From: Aureococcus anophagefferens | Lineage: Eukaryota; Sar; Pelagophyceae; Pelagomonadales; Pelagomonadaceae | Length of the DNA stretch: 64,000 nt | NCBI RefSeq assembly: GCF_000186865.1 | Contig: NW_008705576.1 | Coordinates: forward strand, 461,256-525,255 | Direction of reading: 5' to 3' | In this document: positions 28,205-38,231 of the stretch, piece by piece | Position numbering within the stretch: position 1 is the stretch's first letter | How the letters are laid out: each line of letters starts with the position of its first letter | Notes under the pieces: generated by a model | What the model saw: the letters and a program-made list of their open reading frames with translations, nothing else | Database searches by the model: none | Told to the model about the DNA's origin: nothing | Position numbers and translations under genes: made by a program

Positions 28205-29059
28205 TTACCCGTCCTCGCGGCCGCTCCGCGAGTCGTCGAGCGCGGAGAGCCACGCGGACAGCGGCGCCCACGCGAGCAGGAGCCGCTTGTACTTGCGCTG
28301 CGACGACTTGAGGCGGTGGATCTTCTCCGCGACGCTCTCCTGGTACTTGATGAAGCCGCCGAGCGCCTCGAGCCCCAGCGACGCGCCGGCGAGGAGGATC
28401 GCGACGAGCGGCACGCCCAGGTAGAGCAGGCGCCAGAGGCCCGACCGCTGCGACGCGAGGGCCGACGCGTGGACCGCGGTCTGCAGGTCGTCCATCATCG
28501 CCTGGAGCGAGTCGATGCGGCAGCTCTGCACCGCGAACCAGCGCGCGTGGTCCGGCTCGCCGCCGCCCCTGGCCTCCGACAGCGCCGTCCGGAGGCCGAC
28601 GGCGTCGTGGACGCACGGGAGCGCCGCGTGCTTCGCGTAGGACGTGACGAAGCGCCGTGGCGCGAAGGCGAGGAACGACTGCAGCGCCGCGTCCTGTAAA
28701 GCGACGACGCGGCCGAGGCGCGCGAGCGTCGCCGGCGACGCGCGCGCGGCCCCGCGTCGCGGCGGCGAGGTCCGCGGCGACGAGGCCCCGCTCGACGGCG
28801 ACGTGCTCCTTCGGCGGCCCGGCGCGAGGCCGCAGAACGACGACGCCGCCAACGTCGCGCCGTCGGCGCACAGGCCCTCGACGCGGAGCTTCGAGCCCGG
28901 GCTGAGGCCGACGACGAGGGCGCCCACGAGCACGGCGGCGACGCGCGTGAGCGCCGAGGTCGGCTGCGGCGGCGCCGCGGGCTCGTCGGCCGTCGGCGGC
29001 GCGCCGGCGTTGCTGCCGTTGCGCGCGGCGGCCTTGCCGCGGCGCAGCTTGGCAACCAT
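28205..29059 (-). CDS. uncharacterised membrane protein, probably three exons
   Basis: The start is Met at 29059 (MVAKLRRGKAAARNGSNAG). Read straight through, residues 28694-28882 look unlike coding sequence in that frame, while another frame gives EHVAVERGLVAADLAAATRG with strong G/C third positions. Two short introns repair this: 28809-28882 (74 bp) and 28694-28739 (46 bp, acceptor ctttacag), both phase 0. The joined protein has 244 aa. It has two hydrophobic helices (VAAVLVGALVVGLSPG; LWRLLYLGVPLVAILLAGA) and a C-terminal basic helix (AEKIHRLKSSQRKYKRLLLA). No family recognised. Confidence 0.55.
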   Translation of the reverse strand: MVAKLRRGKAAARNGSNAGAPPTADEPAAPPQPTSALTRVAAVLVGALVVGLSPGSKLRVEGLCADGATLAASSFCGLAPGRRRSTSPSSGASSPRTSPPRRGAARASPATLARLGRVVALQDAALQSFLAFAPRRFVTSYAKHAALPCVHDAVGLRTALSEARGGGEPDHARWFAVQSCRIDSLQAMMDDLQTAVHASALASQRSGLWRLLYLGVPLVAILLAGASLGLEALGGFIKYQESVAEKIHRLKSSQRKYKRLLLAWAPLSAWLSALDDSRSGREDG

Positions 29060-29269
29060 GAATGCAGTTGGCGAGGTCAACGCTCAGTGCGATCGGGCAC
29101 ACATCTCGATGGTCGACCGGTCGAGGTGCAACCCAGCCGGCCGGAGCCGATGTTCACGCAACGAGGCCTGCAACGTTGGCGGCATGATCGACGACGGCAG
29201 CCCGCTCGATTCCCGCTCGGTCGCAACGACGCCTCAAAGGGAAAACATTGCGCCTTAAGAACCCCCCCC

Positions 29270-30361
29270 CTAGGGCCCGTACTTGGGCCCGTTGGGCCCG
29301 CAGGCCGCGTCGTCGCCCGTGCACCAGCGCGCGTAGATCTCGTCCTTCGCGCGCTTCTGCGTGTGGAGGCCGAAGCGCAGGTTCATGGACTCGCGGTTGC
29401 CGTCGTCGCAGAAGAGGCCGTGGACGCAGACGTTGCGCGCGTCGCCGCTGAGCGCGTAGCAGTGGCCCTCGGGCACCTCGACGCGCCACTCGCGCGGCGG
29501 CGCGCCGTCGTCGCCGTCGTCGCGCAACAAAACCGTCGCGGCGCACTTGACGGCGACGGTGACGATGACGACGCCGAAGCCGTCGTTGCGGGGCCAGTCG
29601 AGGTGGCAGGGCAGGTGGCGCGCGCCCGCGTGGACGTTCGGCTGAACGGCCACAAGATTGCCGTAGGTCGCCTCGGCGTCGTAGGGCCGCGGCAGGGCGC
29701 GCGCCGCCGCCGCCGCGACGCGCGCGAGCGCCGCGGCCGCCGCCGCGTCGGGCGCGTAGTCGACGCAGGACGCCCAGTTCCGGTCCGACTCCTCGACGCG
29801 CTTCGCCGCGCCGGCCGTCTCGAAGCTGTGGAAGCGGATGGCGCGCCGGAGCCGCGTGCGGCCGTCGCCGAGGAGGCCGTAGCCCCGCCAGCGCGTGTCG
29901 CGCTCGTCGCTGCCGCCGGCCCAGGGGATGGGCGTGTCGATCGACCGCTTCACGTGGTCGTGGACGCGCCGCAGCTCCTCGAGGTCGCCGGGCGCCAGCG
30001 GCCAGCAGGCGAGGCCCGCGGGCGCCTTGGACGGGTCCGCGGGCGCGCCGCCGGCGTCGAAGACGACGGGCGGCAGGCGCCGCACGCGCGCGCACTCGCG
30101 CCTCGCGTCGACGGCGACGCTCCGCGCGTCCGCGTCGCGGCGCTTCGCGGCCTCGGCGGACGCGCGCTCGGCGGCCAGCGCCGCGACCTGGGCCGGGTCG
30201 CGCCGCGCGCTCCGCCGCGGCGCGTCCGCGGCCGGGAGCTGGAGCCGGCGGCGCGTGGCCTGGGCCGTGGGGATGGGCAGGGCCGGGGACGTGAGCGCCG
30301 GCGGCGACACCGGCGACGGGGTCTTGCGCTTCTTCGAGCGAGCAGGCGGTGGGCTGTCCAT
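29270..30361 (-). CDS. 2OG-Fe(II) dioxygenase-like (AlkB-like fold) protein
   Basis: The frame encodes 363 aa from Met at 30361 (MDSPPPARSKKRKTPSPVSP, a basic, possibly nuclear N-terminus). An Ala/Arg helix precedes a C-terminal domain with GNLVAVQPNVHAG, H-L-D in LPCHLDWPRND, a later His in NVCVHGLFCDDG and an Arg in NLRFGLH. That H-x-D...H...R order is what AlkB-type 2-oxoglutarate oxygenases use for iron and 2OG. Similarity is weak, so treat this as an inference. Unknown substrate; nucleic acid or protein demethylation would be typical. Confidence 0.5.
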   Translation of the reverse strand: MDSPPPARSKKRKTPSPVSPPALTSPALPIPTAQATRRRLQLPAADAPRRSARRDPAQVAALAAERASAEAAKRRDADARSVAVDARRECARVRRLPPVVFDAGGAPADPSKAPAGLACWPLAPGDLEELRRVHDHVKRSIDTPIPWAGGSDERDTRWRGYGLLGDGRTRLRRAIRFHSFETAGAAKRVEESDRNWASCVDYAPDAAAAAALARVAAAAARALPRPYDAEATYGNLVAVQPNVHAGARHLPCHLDWPRNDGFGVVIVTVAVKCAATVLLRDDGDDGAPPREWRVEVPEGHCYALSGDARNVCVHGLFCDDGNRESMNLRFGLHTQKRAKDEIYARWCTGDDAACGPNGPKYGP

Positions 30362-30550
30362 ATGGTGAACGTCGTCCAGGGTAGGGCTGCGTGCAGCGCG
30401 CGTTTCCGTTCTCGTCGAGGCTCGTGAGGCGTCGGCCGGACCACGCTCGTGGACGAGAGAGACTTTGCCACAGACCACAACTTGTGGCAAAAGGGTTTGC
30501 GCTCGCCGAGCAACACCAGCCTCGCCGCCGTCGCTGCCGTCACAGCAACG

Positions 30551-32129
30551 ATGGTCGAGACGCGGTCCGCGCGCAAGGCGAAGCGCGAGCCCAACGGCGC
30601 TTCGTCGCCGCGCGCCAGATCTCCCGCGGCGAAGGCCAGGAAGGCGCCGGCGAAGGCGGCGCCGAAGCACGTCGAGTTCGAGTTCGGCGGTCCCATCGGC
30701 GCCGGCGCCAACGTCGTGCTCCTGCCCTGCGTCGTCGTGGGCCTCGCCGTCGCCTGCGACGGCGCCTTCTGCCTCGGCCCGTCGCCGCTCGCCGCCTTCG
30801 CGCCGCCGGCGCTCGGCGAGCTTTTGCAACCGAAGGCCTTCGCCGTCGTTTTAGGATGGCTCGCGTTCCAGGCGTCGCTGCAGGTCGCCCTGCCCGGCGA
30901 CGTCGTCGAGGGCACAAAGCTCGCCGACGGCACGCGCCTGCCCTACCTCATGAACGGCCACCTCGCCTTCTGGGTGTCGCTCGCGGCCCTCGCGTGCGGC
31001 GTCCCCCGATTCGACGCGACCGGCGGCTTCGTCGGCCTCGGCGCCGCGGACCTCGCGTTCCTCTACGACGACTTCGCGCCCCTCGCCGTCGCCGCGTCGG
31101 TCGTCTCGGCGCTCCTGGCCCTGGGCCTCTACGCCGCGTCGTTCCGGCCGTCGAAGCCCCCGCTCGCGGAGCCGGGCGACACGGGCCGCGCCGTCTACGA
31201 CTTCTGGATGGGCCGCGAGCTCAACCCGCGGATCGGGTCCTTCGACCTCAAGTGCTTCTGCGAGCTCCGGCCGGGCCTCATCGGCTGGGCCGTGCTCAAC
31301 GCGGGCATGCTCTGCAAGCAGCGCGAGCTCGACGGCAAAGTCTCCGGCGCGATGGTCCTCGTGAACGCGTTCCAGCTGCTCTACGTCTGGGACGCGCTCT
31401 TCTACGAGAAGGTCATCCTGACGACCATGGACATCACGACGGACGGCTTCGGCTACATGCTGGCCTTCGGGGACCTGGCCTGGGTGCCGTTCACCTACTG
31501 CCTGCAGGCGCGGCACGGCGCGGGACACACGGGCGCGAACTTCCCAAAGGCTCCGCTCTCGGCCGGTTTCCGCTCGTTTCGGCCGATTTTTGGACGAGCG
31601 ATCGTGTCTCGGAACGGTCGCGACGCGCGGATGCTTGTTCTTTTGAGAGCGCGCGCGCGGAACGCTCACGTTGCATCACTCGTGTCCCGCCCAGGCGCGG
31701 TACCTCGTGCGCCACGACCCGGGGCTCGGGCCGGTCGCGCTCGCGGCGATCGTCGCGCTCAAGGTCGTCGGCTACGCCGTCTTCCGCGGCGCGAACAACC
31801 AGAAGGACGCCTTCCGCCGCGACCCGGCGAAGGCCATCGCCGAGGGCACGACGTTCCTCGACACGCGGCGCGGCACGAAGCTCATCACGTCCGGCTACTG
31901 GGGCGCCGCGCGCAAGGTCAACTACACGGGCGACTGGCTCATGTCCCTGGCCTGGTGCCTCCTCGCGGGCTTCGGCTCGCCCGTGCCCTACTTCTACTGC
32001 GCCTACTTCCTCGTCCTGCTCGTGCACCGCGCGCTCCGCGACGACCACGCGTGCGCGCTCAAGTACGGCGCGGACTGGCCCGAGTACAAGAAGAAGGTGC
32101 CCTACCTCTTCGTCCCCTTCGTCTTCTAG
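30551..32129 (+). CDS. Delta14-sterol reductase (ERG24/TM7SF2/DHCR7 family), interrupted by an introner
   Basis: Exons 30551-31507 and 31695-32129 give 463 aa. A basic N-terminus precedes about eight membrane helices. DFWMGRELNPRIGSFDLKCF, ILTTMDITTDGFGYML, VFRGANNQKDAFRRDP and the C-terminal LLVHRALRDDHACALKYG are family signatures. It reduces a sterol nucleus double bond with NADPH in the ER, most likely C14. DHCR7 (C7) is the alternative. Removing the introner (GC 31508 to AG 31694, phase 0) joins YCLQ to ARYLVRH exactly where homologues are continuous. Confidence 0.9.
31516..31694 (+). mobile_element. introner element F (family 1, variant termini), sense, in the sterol reductase
   Basis: 179-bp element. 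The 8-bp duplication has one mismatch: gcgcggca (31508-31515) and gcgcggta (31695-31702). Termini are cggcgcgggacac and ...gtgtcccgcccag. The mismatch is a C/T: the exonic copy encodes conserved Tyr (ARYLV), so the intronic copy is the one likely to have drifted. The body is shorter and more diverged than copies A-D, suggesting an older insertion. Confidence 0.9.
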
Positions 32130-32315
32130 GACCTAACAAGAAGGAGCGGCCAATTGGAGTGTCGTCGCGGCTCGACGCGTCGCGACGCGAGGCCTGGCAC
32201 GGACTTGCGGGCGTCGGCCGAAGTTGGTGCAAGCGCTGCGCTTCGGCTGATCGATCCTGCACGAAGCGATTCAAACGAAGCGATTCAAAGCAGCAGCGCA
32301 TTGTCCAGGCAAACG

Positions 32316-33906
32316 ATGGCCGTCGGAGCAGAACCAGCGCCGCCGGCGTACGATATTGTGGAGATGAAGGAGGGCGTCGTCGTGAAGACGCTGCACGATT
32401 CCTTCGACGGCTGGATGGCCGCGCGCACGGAGCGCGTTGCCCAGCGTCGCTTTGCACGCGCGCCGCGCGCGACGACGACCCCACCCCGCCCACAGGTTCG
32501 GCAAGGTGCGCAACAGCGTCGAGGGCAAGGCCGCCAAGGAGGCGGGCACCGTGCTCCAGCTCCGCGTCAACGGCGCGGTCAAGATGACGACGGGCGAGGA
32601 GCCCAAGAAGGGCAAGAAGCGGCCGTCGAAGGAGGGCGCGGCGAAGAAGGCCGCGCCGGCGAAGAAGAAGCCCAAGAGCTCCGAGGAGGGCGCCGCGCCC
32701 GCGGCGCCCGCGGCCGAGGCCGCGGACGGCGACGCCGCGGACGGCGGCGACGGTTCCGAGGAGCCCGAGACCGTCATGGTCAAGCAGAGCGGCTACGCCC
32801 ACTTCTCGGCCGTCAACCGCGAGGGCGTCAAGGCCGCCATCGAGGGCGACGCGGCGAACGCGGAGCTGCCGCCCAAGGAGCGCAACCAGATGGTCATGAC
32901 GAAGCTCGGCGCGAACTGGTCCGCGCTCGACGACGCGGCCAAGGCCAAGTGGAAGGACGAGGCGCCCATGGTCGAGAAGAAGGCCAAGAAGAAGGCCGAC
33001 AAGGACGACGACGACGGCGAGACCGTCATGGTCAAGCAGACGGGCTACGCGCACTTCATGGCCGTCAACCGCGAGGGCGTCAAGGCCGCGATCGAGGGCG
33101 ACGCGGCGAACGCGGAGCTGCCGCCCAAGGAGCGCAACCAGATGATCCTGAAGAACCTCGGCGCCAACTGGTCGGCCCTCGACGACGCGGCCAAGGCCAA
33201 GTGGAAGGACGAGGCGCCCATGGTCGAGAAGAAGGTCAAGAAGGCCAAGGAGCCCAAGGAGCCCAAGGCGCCCAAGGAGAAGAAGGCCGGCGGCCGCGAC
33301 ACGATCCGCGACCAGGCCGAGCTCCAGGAGAAGATGGACGCCGACGGCTGGACCAAGGAGGAGAAGCCGCGCGGCGGCGACTCGGCGCACGTCGACAAGT
33401 ACTACCTCCCGCCCGCGGGCTCCGGCGGCAAGCGCTGCCGGTCCATCCTCGAGGTCGCGCGCGCCGCCTACCCGGAGCACGTCGTCGCGGGCACGAACGA
33501 GAAGAAGGAGAAGAAGGCGCCCGCGGAGAAGAAGGCCAAGAAGGCGCCGGAGCCCGCGCCGGAGAAGCCCGCGACGAAGTCCATCGAGGAGTACTACCTC
33601 GGCAACCTCAAGCCGGGCAAGCCCGACGCCAAGGCGCCGGAGCCCGAGGAGCCCAAGAACCCCTTCGAGGACGACGGCGACGCGAAGATGGACGACGCGC
33701 CCGCGGCCGACGAGCCCGCCGCCGAGGAGCCGGCCGCCGCCGAGGAGGCCGCCGTCGAGGAGGCGCCCGCGGCCGTCGAGGAGGCGCCCGCGGCCGTCGA
33801 GGAGCCCGCGGAGGAGCCCGCCGCGCCCGCGGAGGAGCCCGCCGCGCCCGCGGAGGAGCCCGCGGCCGCCGCCGAGGCGAGCGACGCGGCGCCCATGGAG
33901 GAGTGA
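32316..33906 (+). CDS. chromatin protein with two HMG-box-like domains and an MBD-like domain
   Basis: Starts MAVGAEPAPPAYDIVEM; the first exon runs to about 32425-32436 and the second begins after cccacag at 32496 (FGKVRNSVEGKAAKEAG). The exact donor is unresolved: a GC donor at about 32430 fits phase 2. Two near-identical segments (SGYAHFSAVNREGVKAAI...LGANWSALDDAAKAKWKDEA) resemble HMG boxes. Then GWTKEEKPRGGDSAHVDKYY plus GKRCRSILEVARAAYP resembles a methyl-CpG-binding (MBD) domain. Lys/Ala/Glu/Pro-rich spacers and a long acidic Glu/Ala/Pro tail complete it. Probably nuclear DNA-binding. HMG and MBD assignments rest on pattern only. Confidence 0.65.
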
Positions 33907-34248
33907 GCGCGACCAAGCGCGCCACGCAAGATCAAGCCGTGGAGGAGGCGCCCCGCGCGCGCCGCGCGCGAGTAAGGCCTCCGTACGACGACGGGTACGA
34001 CGCGTGGTACGGCGCGGACGCGTCGTGCGGACGTCGTCCGACGACTCGGGCGCCGACCCCCGGCGACGCGGGCCTCGAGGCTTTTTGATAGCTCGAGGTG
34101 CGCGCCCCGTGCGCTCGACGCTCTCGCGCGCACCGCTGCACCGCCGCACAGTTCCCGGCCGTCGCACGTATTGCGCGAGCGCGTCGCGCACGAACGCGCG
34201 CGACGCGGACGCGGTCGCCGCATCGACCAGTTTGAACAGAGCACGCCC
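33907..34248. other. 342-bp intergenic region
   Basis: Between two plus-strand genes. The codon-like bias fades after 33906. It contains repeated gcgcgcgc tracts and tgcgacgg-like words, but no feature I can name. Confidence 0.45.
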
Positions 34249-34701
34249 ATGGTGGACCTGTCGGCGTCGATCCGGTTGGGCTCGCAGCGGTTCCTCGCGC
34301 GGTCGCAGGCCATCTTCGACGCCGAGGCGGACAAGTTCGAGCTCTACTACCTGAACAACATCGCCGCGCTGCCCGTGGAGACGGCGCCGACGTCCGGCAT
34401 CGCCGACGGCGCGCCGACCGGCGCGACGGCCGACGACGAGGACGCCGTCGACGCCGAGATCGCCGAGCTCCTGGCGCGCCTGCGGACCGCGGAGCAGCGC
34501 GAGCGCGACCTCGGCGGCGCGCCGGAGGCCGCGCCGACGTCGCCGCTCCTCGAGGAGCTCCGCGCGAGCTCGAGCGAGGTCCTGTCCGCCGCGTGGCACT
34601 CCAAGTGGAGCGCCGAGCTCCAGCGGCTCCACAAGCGGTGCTGGGAGCTCATGAGCGAGCTCGCGGACTACAGCGCGCTCGAGGACGCGGCCGCCGCGTG
34701 A
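34249..34701 (+). CDS. small helical protein, possibly Mis12-like kinetochore subunit
   Basis: The frame encodes 150 aa from Met at 34249. The segment FDAEADKFELYYLNNIAALP resembles the DKFELYxLxNxxxxP signature of Mis12/MTW1 proteins. It is followed by an acidic linker and coiled-coil-like helices (DAEIAELLARLRTAEQRERDL, WSAELQRLHKRCWELMSEL). The usual Mis12 N-terminal region is shortened. The call is tentative. If wrong, it is an uncharacterised coiled-coil protein. Confidence 0.4.
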   Translation: MVDLSASIRLGSQRFLARSQAIFDAEADKFELYYLNNIAALPVETAPTSGIADGAPTGATADDEDAVDAEIAELLARLRTAEQRERDLGGAPEAAPTSPLLEELRASSSEVLSAAWHSKWSAELQRLHKRCWELMSELADYSALEDAAAA

Positions 34702-34849
34702 CGGCGCGCGGCCCCTCCTCCCTCGGGCGAGTACGGCCTAAGGCACTATGTTGTGGCCGCCTGCCCCGCCCTGGACAAGCTTCTGATTTTACTATCGACA
34801 GGGGCGCGGCCGTCCCGCGCTCGCCGCGCGCGCGGACTCGCCGAACCGC

Positions 34850-35458
34850 CTAGCCGTCGGCGACGTTGTACTTGGCGAAGAGCCACTCCGGGTTCGACAT
34901 GTGCTTGAACTCGAGGTTGTTGCCGCTCGGGTCCTTGAAGAAGCAGGTCCACTGCTCGCCCGGCTCGCCCTCGAAGCGCAGCGTCGGCTCGATGACCCAG
35001 GGGATCTTCGCGGCGTTGACGCGCGCGACGATGGCCTCCCAGGCCTCGAGCGTCGGCATCTGGAGGCCGTAGTGGGGCACGGGCACCTCGTCGCCGTCGA
35101 CGGGGTTCACGTAGTCCTGGCACCGGTAGTCCTCGCCGACCCAGTGGACGACGACCTGGTGCCCGTGCATCGCGTAGTCCTGCCACTTCGTGCTCGACCG
35201 GCCCTCCTCGCAGCCCAAAATGCCGCCGTAAAAGGCCTTGGCCTCGTCGATGTTGTGCACGGGAATGGCGACGTGGAAGGGCACGCCGGGCGCCGGCTGC
35301 GCGCGGATCTCGTACTTTGACGCCTTGGCGGAGAGCGGGCGCGCGCCGTTGGGCCGCGCGCGGGTCTCGAGCTGGCGCGCGCCGTTGGGCCGCGCGCGGG
35401 TCTCGAGCCGGCGCGCGGAGCGCAGCGATCCGCGGGCGATGGTCGCGGCGCGCTGCAT
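34850..35458 (-). CDS. VOC (glyoxalase/bleomycin-resistance fold) family protein, organelle-targeted
   Basis: The frame encodes 202 aa. The Arg/Ala-rich N-terminus (MQRAATIARGSLRSARRLET) is a mitochondrial-type transit peptide and contains an exact 12-residue tandem duplication. The VOC domain: FHVAIPVHNIDEAKAFYGGI, then VVVHWVGEDY, VPVPHYGLQM and WTCFFKDPSGNNLEFKHM, with His/Glu metal-ligand candidates. Closest in pattern to dioxygenase-like VOC proteins of unknown substrate. It converges on the Mis12-like gene (148 bp) and diverges from the next. Confidence 0.75.
   Translation of the reverse strand: MQRAATIARGSLRSARRLETRARPNGARQLETRARPNGARPLSAKASKYEIRAQPAPGVPFHVAIPVHNIDEAKAFYGGILGCEEGRSSTKWQDYAMHGHQVVVHWVGEDYRCQDYVNPVDGDEVPVPHYGLQMPTLEAWEAIVARVNAAKIPWVIEPTLRFEGEPGEQWTCFFKDPSGNNLEFKHMSNPEWLFAKYNVADG
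35342..35413. repeat. 36-bp tandem duplication in a transit-peptide coding region
   Basis: Two adjacent 36-bp units (ggcgcgcgccgttgggccgc and following) encode LETRARPNGAR-type sequence twice. The duplication lengthens the presequence of the VOC protein by 12 residues and is in frame. Confidence 0.8.
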
Positions 35459-35627
35459 GGTCGCGCGGCTGCGGACGAGGACGAGGCAAGAGGCCGTGGA
35501 GGTGACGACGGGAGGTGGAGGAGGTCATTGAACTGCTTCTTGAGGTCGAGGTTGCTCAAGAAACTCCGGGGGCGGGGCTGCCTCGACGTCTGGCCCACCA
35601 GTTCCGACGCCGTCGTGCCGCGCAACC

Positions 35628-38159
35628 ATGAAGGCCATGTACAAGAGCGTGAAGCGCGCCGTGGGCATCAAGAGCAGGAAGCCCCCGAAGGACGGCGACG
35701 ACGAGCTCGCCGCCGTCGCCTCCGAGGAGGCCGGCCTCTGGAGCTCGCCCGACGAGGACGCCAAGCAGGCGTTCCAGCGCGACAAGTGGCTGCCCTTCTT
35801 CCGCGAGGTCGACGGCGCCGTCAAGGCGACCCGCAAGCGCTACGAGGAGGGCGTCGGCTTCGAGGCCGTGCTGCCGCCGCAGGCCGACTGGGCCGCGTGG
35901 ACGACGCGATGCCGCGCGCTCACGCTCGAGTGGCACGGCTCGCCGAACGTGTCCATGCTCTACGAGGCGCTCATCGAGTGCAGCGAGCACGACGGCGAGG
36001 CGCCCTACCGCTTCGAGCAGGTGCCGCACAGGGCAGCACAAGAGAGCGAAATTCCCAACTTCAAAGGCTCCTCTCTCGGCCGGGGGTTCCGCTCGTTTCG
36101 GCTGATTTTTGGACGAGCGATCATCTCTCGGAACGGTCTCGAAGCGTGGATGTGTTTTCCCTAACGCGCGCGCGCGGAACACTCACGTTGAAGCGACGTT
36201 GAATCACTCTTGTGCTGCCCAGGTGCCGCAGACGAGGTCCGCCGACGGCTGGGTCCGCGCGCTCGACGCGGGCGTCCGCGGCTCCTTCTACGGCAAGGGC
36301 GTCGCGCGGCCGGAGCGGCACGACCCGCTCAAGCAGCAGGTCGGCGAGTCGCCCATCGACAACACCATATTGCCCGCGGTCATGACGACGCACGAGGCGC
36401 GCGTGCTCCTCGTGGGGAACCGCATCCGCGGCTTCCTCGTGACCTACGTCCGCAAGAAGCAGCGGAAATACGTCGCCGCGCTCGTCGCCCAGGGCGCGTT
36501 GGAGCCGGGCGTCGACGAGGGCGGCCGCGAGGCCTTCGGCGCCGCGCTCGCGGCCGTGCCCGACGCGGCGCTCGCGGCCGCGGGCGTCGACGCGGCGTCG
36601 ACGGCCTGGGCGCGCCTCAAGGCCAAGGGCGCCTTCATGGTGTCCTTCGGCCAGCTGACCATCGAGCGCCAGCGGAGCGTCGACGCGTTCCTCGACGACG
36701 CTTTAAAACGAGTCTCCGCGTCGCCGAAGAAGGCGAGCCGCCGCTTCTCGAGCGTCGCCGCGCGCGCGCTCGCGGACGCGCGGCGCGCGGACGCGCCGCC
36801 GCCGCCGCCCGAGGACCCGGCGCTCCTCGCGGAGTTCGTCGCCTTCGAGCACGCCCACCCGGGCCGCGTCTTCCGCGGCGACGATTCGCTCCACGAGCGC
36901 CTCGTCATGGCCGCGCTGCTCTCGCCCGAGTTCCGCGTGCTGAAGCGCAGCGTCGTCGAGCAGTTCACGGACCACCGCTACATCGCGACGCCCTGGACGC
37001 GCAAGGTGCCCCTCGTGGGGCTCGGGGACGGCGGCGAGCGGGCGGTGCTCCGCGACGCGGGCGCCGCCGAATTCTCGCGGCTGCGGAAGAACGCGTTCCC
37101 CTACGCGGACAGCCACGGCCTCGGCGTCACGTCCGGCGGCGTCGCCGAGGCCGTGGCGGACGACGGCGGCGCGGCGCCGAAGAGCCTCGCCTACGAGCTC
37201 GGGAACCTCCACGTCGTCGACGGCGGCGCGAAGCTCGGCAACTGGTGGGACTCGGCGTCCTGCGGCCGAGACGCTTTGGGGTGGGAAAACAATGAGACAT
37301 CGTCACCGCCATGCTTCATAGGTGGAACAGCGACTTCGAGAAGAACTTGTCCGAGGTCGTCGCGCTGAACCCGCTGGGCCCGCCGCTCCGGGGCGAGGCC
37401 TACCACGACGTCGGCCAGAACCCGCGCGCGGCGTCGTCCATCGGCGCCACGCAGCACACGCAGCTCATGCGCGGCGGCGCCTACTGCTGGCCGCTCCTCC
37501 GGCTCGCGTCGCCCGCGCGGACGCGCGTTACCATCCTCGGGGAGCGCGGCGGGCCCGACGCGACGGACGTGGACGTCGACATCTGCACCGTGGGCGCGCA
37601 CGCCGACGCGTTCCTGCTGGTCCTGGAGTCGTCGTACGTGTCGTCGCCGCCCGTCGTCCGCCTCCTCCAGGACCTCCGGCTCCATCTGATAGACAAGTAC
37701 GAGGCCAAGGCCATCGACTTCAACCTCATGTCGGCGCCCCTGGGCCACGACGGCGAGTCGACGAACCGCTTCCGCGCGAACCTGGCCGTCGTCGCGGCCC
37801 TGCGGAAGGACTGGCCCGTCTACGAGAACCCGCTCACGGGCGAGAAGACGAGCGACGAGGCCGTCAAGAGGGACCTGCCCTGCCCGACCGTCGACGCGAG
37901 CCAGGGCAAGGGCAACTTCTTCTACAACAACGACGTCGAGCAGGAGATCGCCATGCGCGGCCGGCCCGCCGTCGCGGCGCTCTACGACTTCAACCGCGTC
38001 CCCGGCGCGCGCGCGATCGTCGCGGCCTACCTCGCCGACAAGTTCGGCTTCGCGGACCAGCCCGACGTCAAACCGACCTGCGTCGACGTACCCTTCCCGC
38101 GCGTCGGCCACAAGTCCGCCTTCGCGGGCAAGAAGGCGTCGAGGAAGTCCCTCGCCTAG
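35628..38159 (+). CDS. uncharacterised 750-aa protein, three exons, one intron an introner
   Basis: Exons 35628-36020, 36223-37244 and 37322-38159 give 750 aa. It starts MKAMYKSVKRAVGIKSRKPP, with a basic, possibly membrane-binding N-terminus. Features: WLPFFREVDGAVKATRKRYE, NTILPAVMTTHEARVLLVGN, a helical linker, LLRLASPARTRVTILGERGG and ATDVDVDICTVGAHADAF, and C-terminal NFFYNNDVEQEIAMRGRPA. I do not recognise the family. Intron 1 is an introner with a GT donor (the only GT among the eight), phase 0, joining RFEQ-VPQTR. Intron 2 (37245-37321, 77 bp, acceptor cttcatag) joins GNW-WNSDFEKN. The gene diverges from the VOC gene (169 bp). Confidence 0.7.
36029..36222 (+). mobile_element. introner element B (family 1), sense, GT donor
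   Basis: 194-bp element with exact 8-bp duplication gtgccgca at 36021-36028 and 36223-36230. TIRs gggcagcacaagag are perfectly inverted and differ from copy A by a matched G/C change at both ends. The intron is 36021-36222 (202 bp), a canonical GT-AG because the target happened to start with GT. Confidence 0.95.
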
Positions 38160-38231
38160 GGCCTTGTTTCTAAAAGTGGACGTTTCTCCGTTTGTTGCAG
38201 CCCGAGCTCGAAGTGAGAACCACCACCTACG

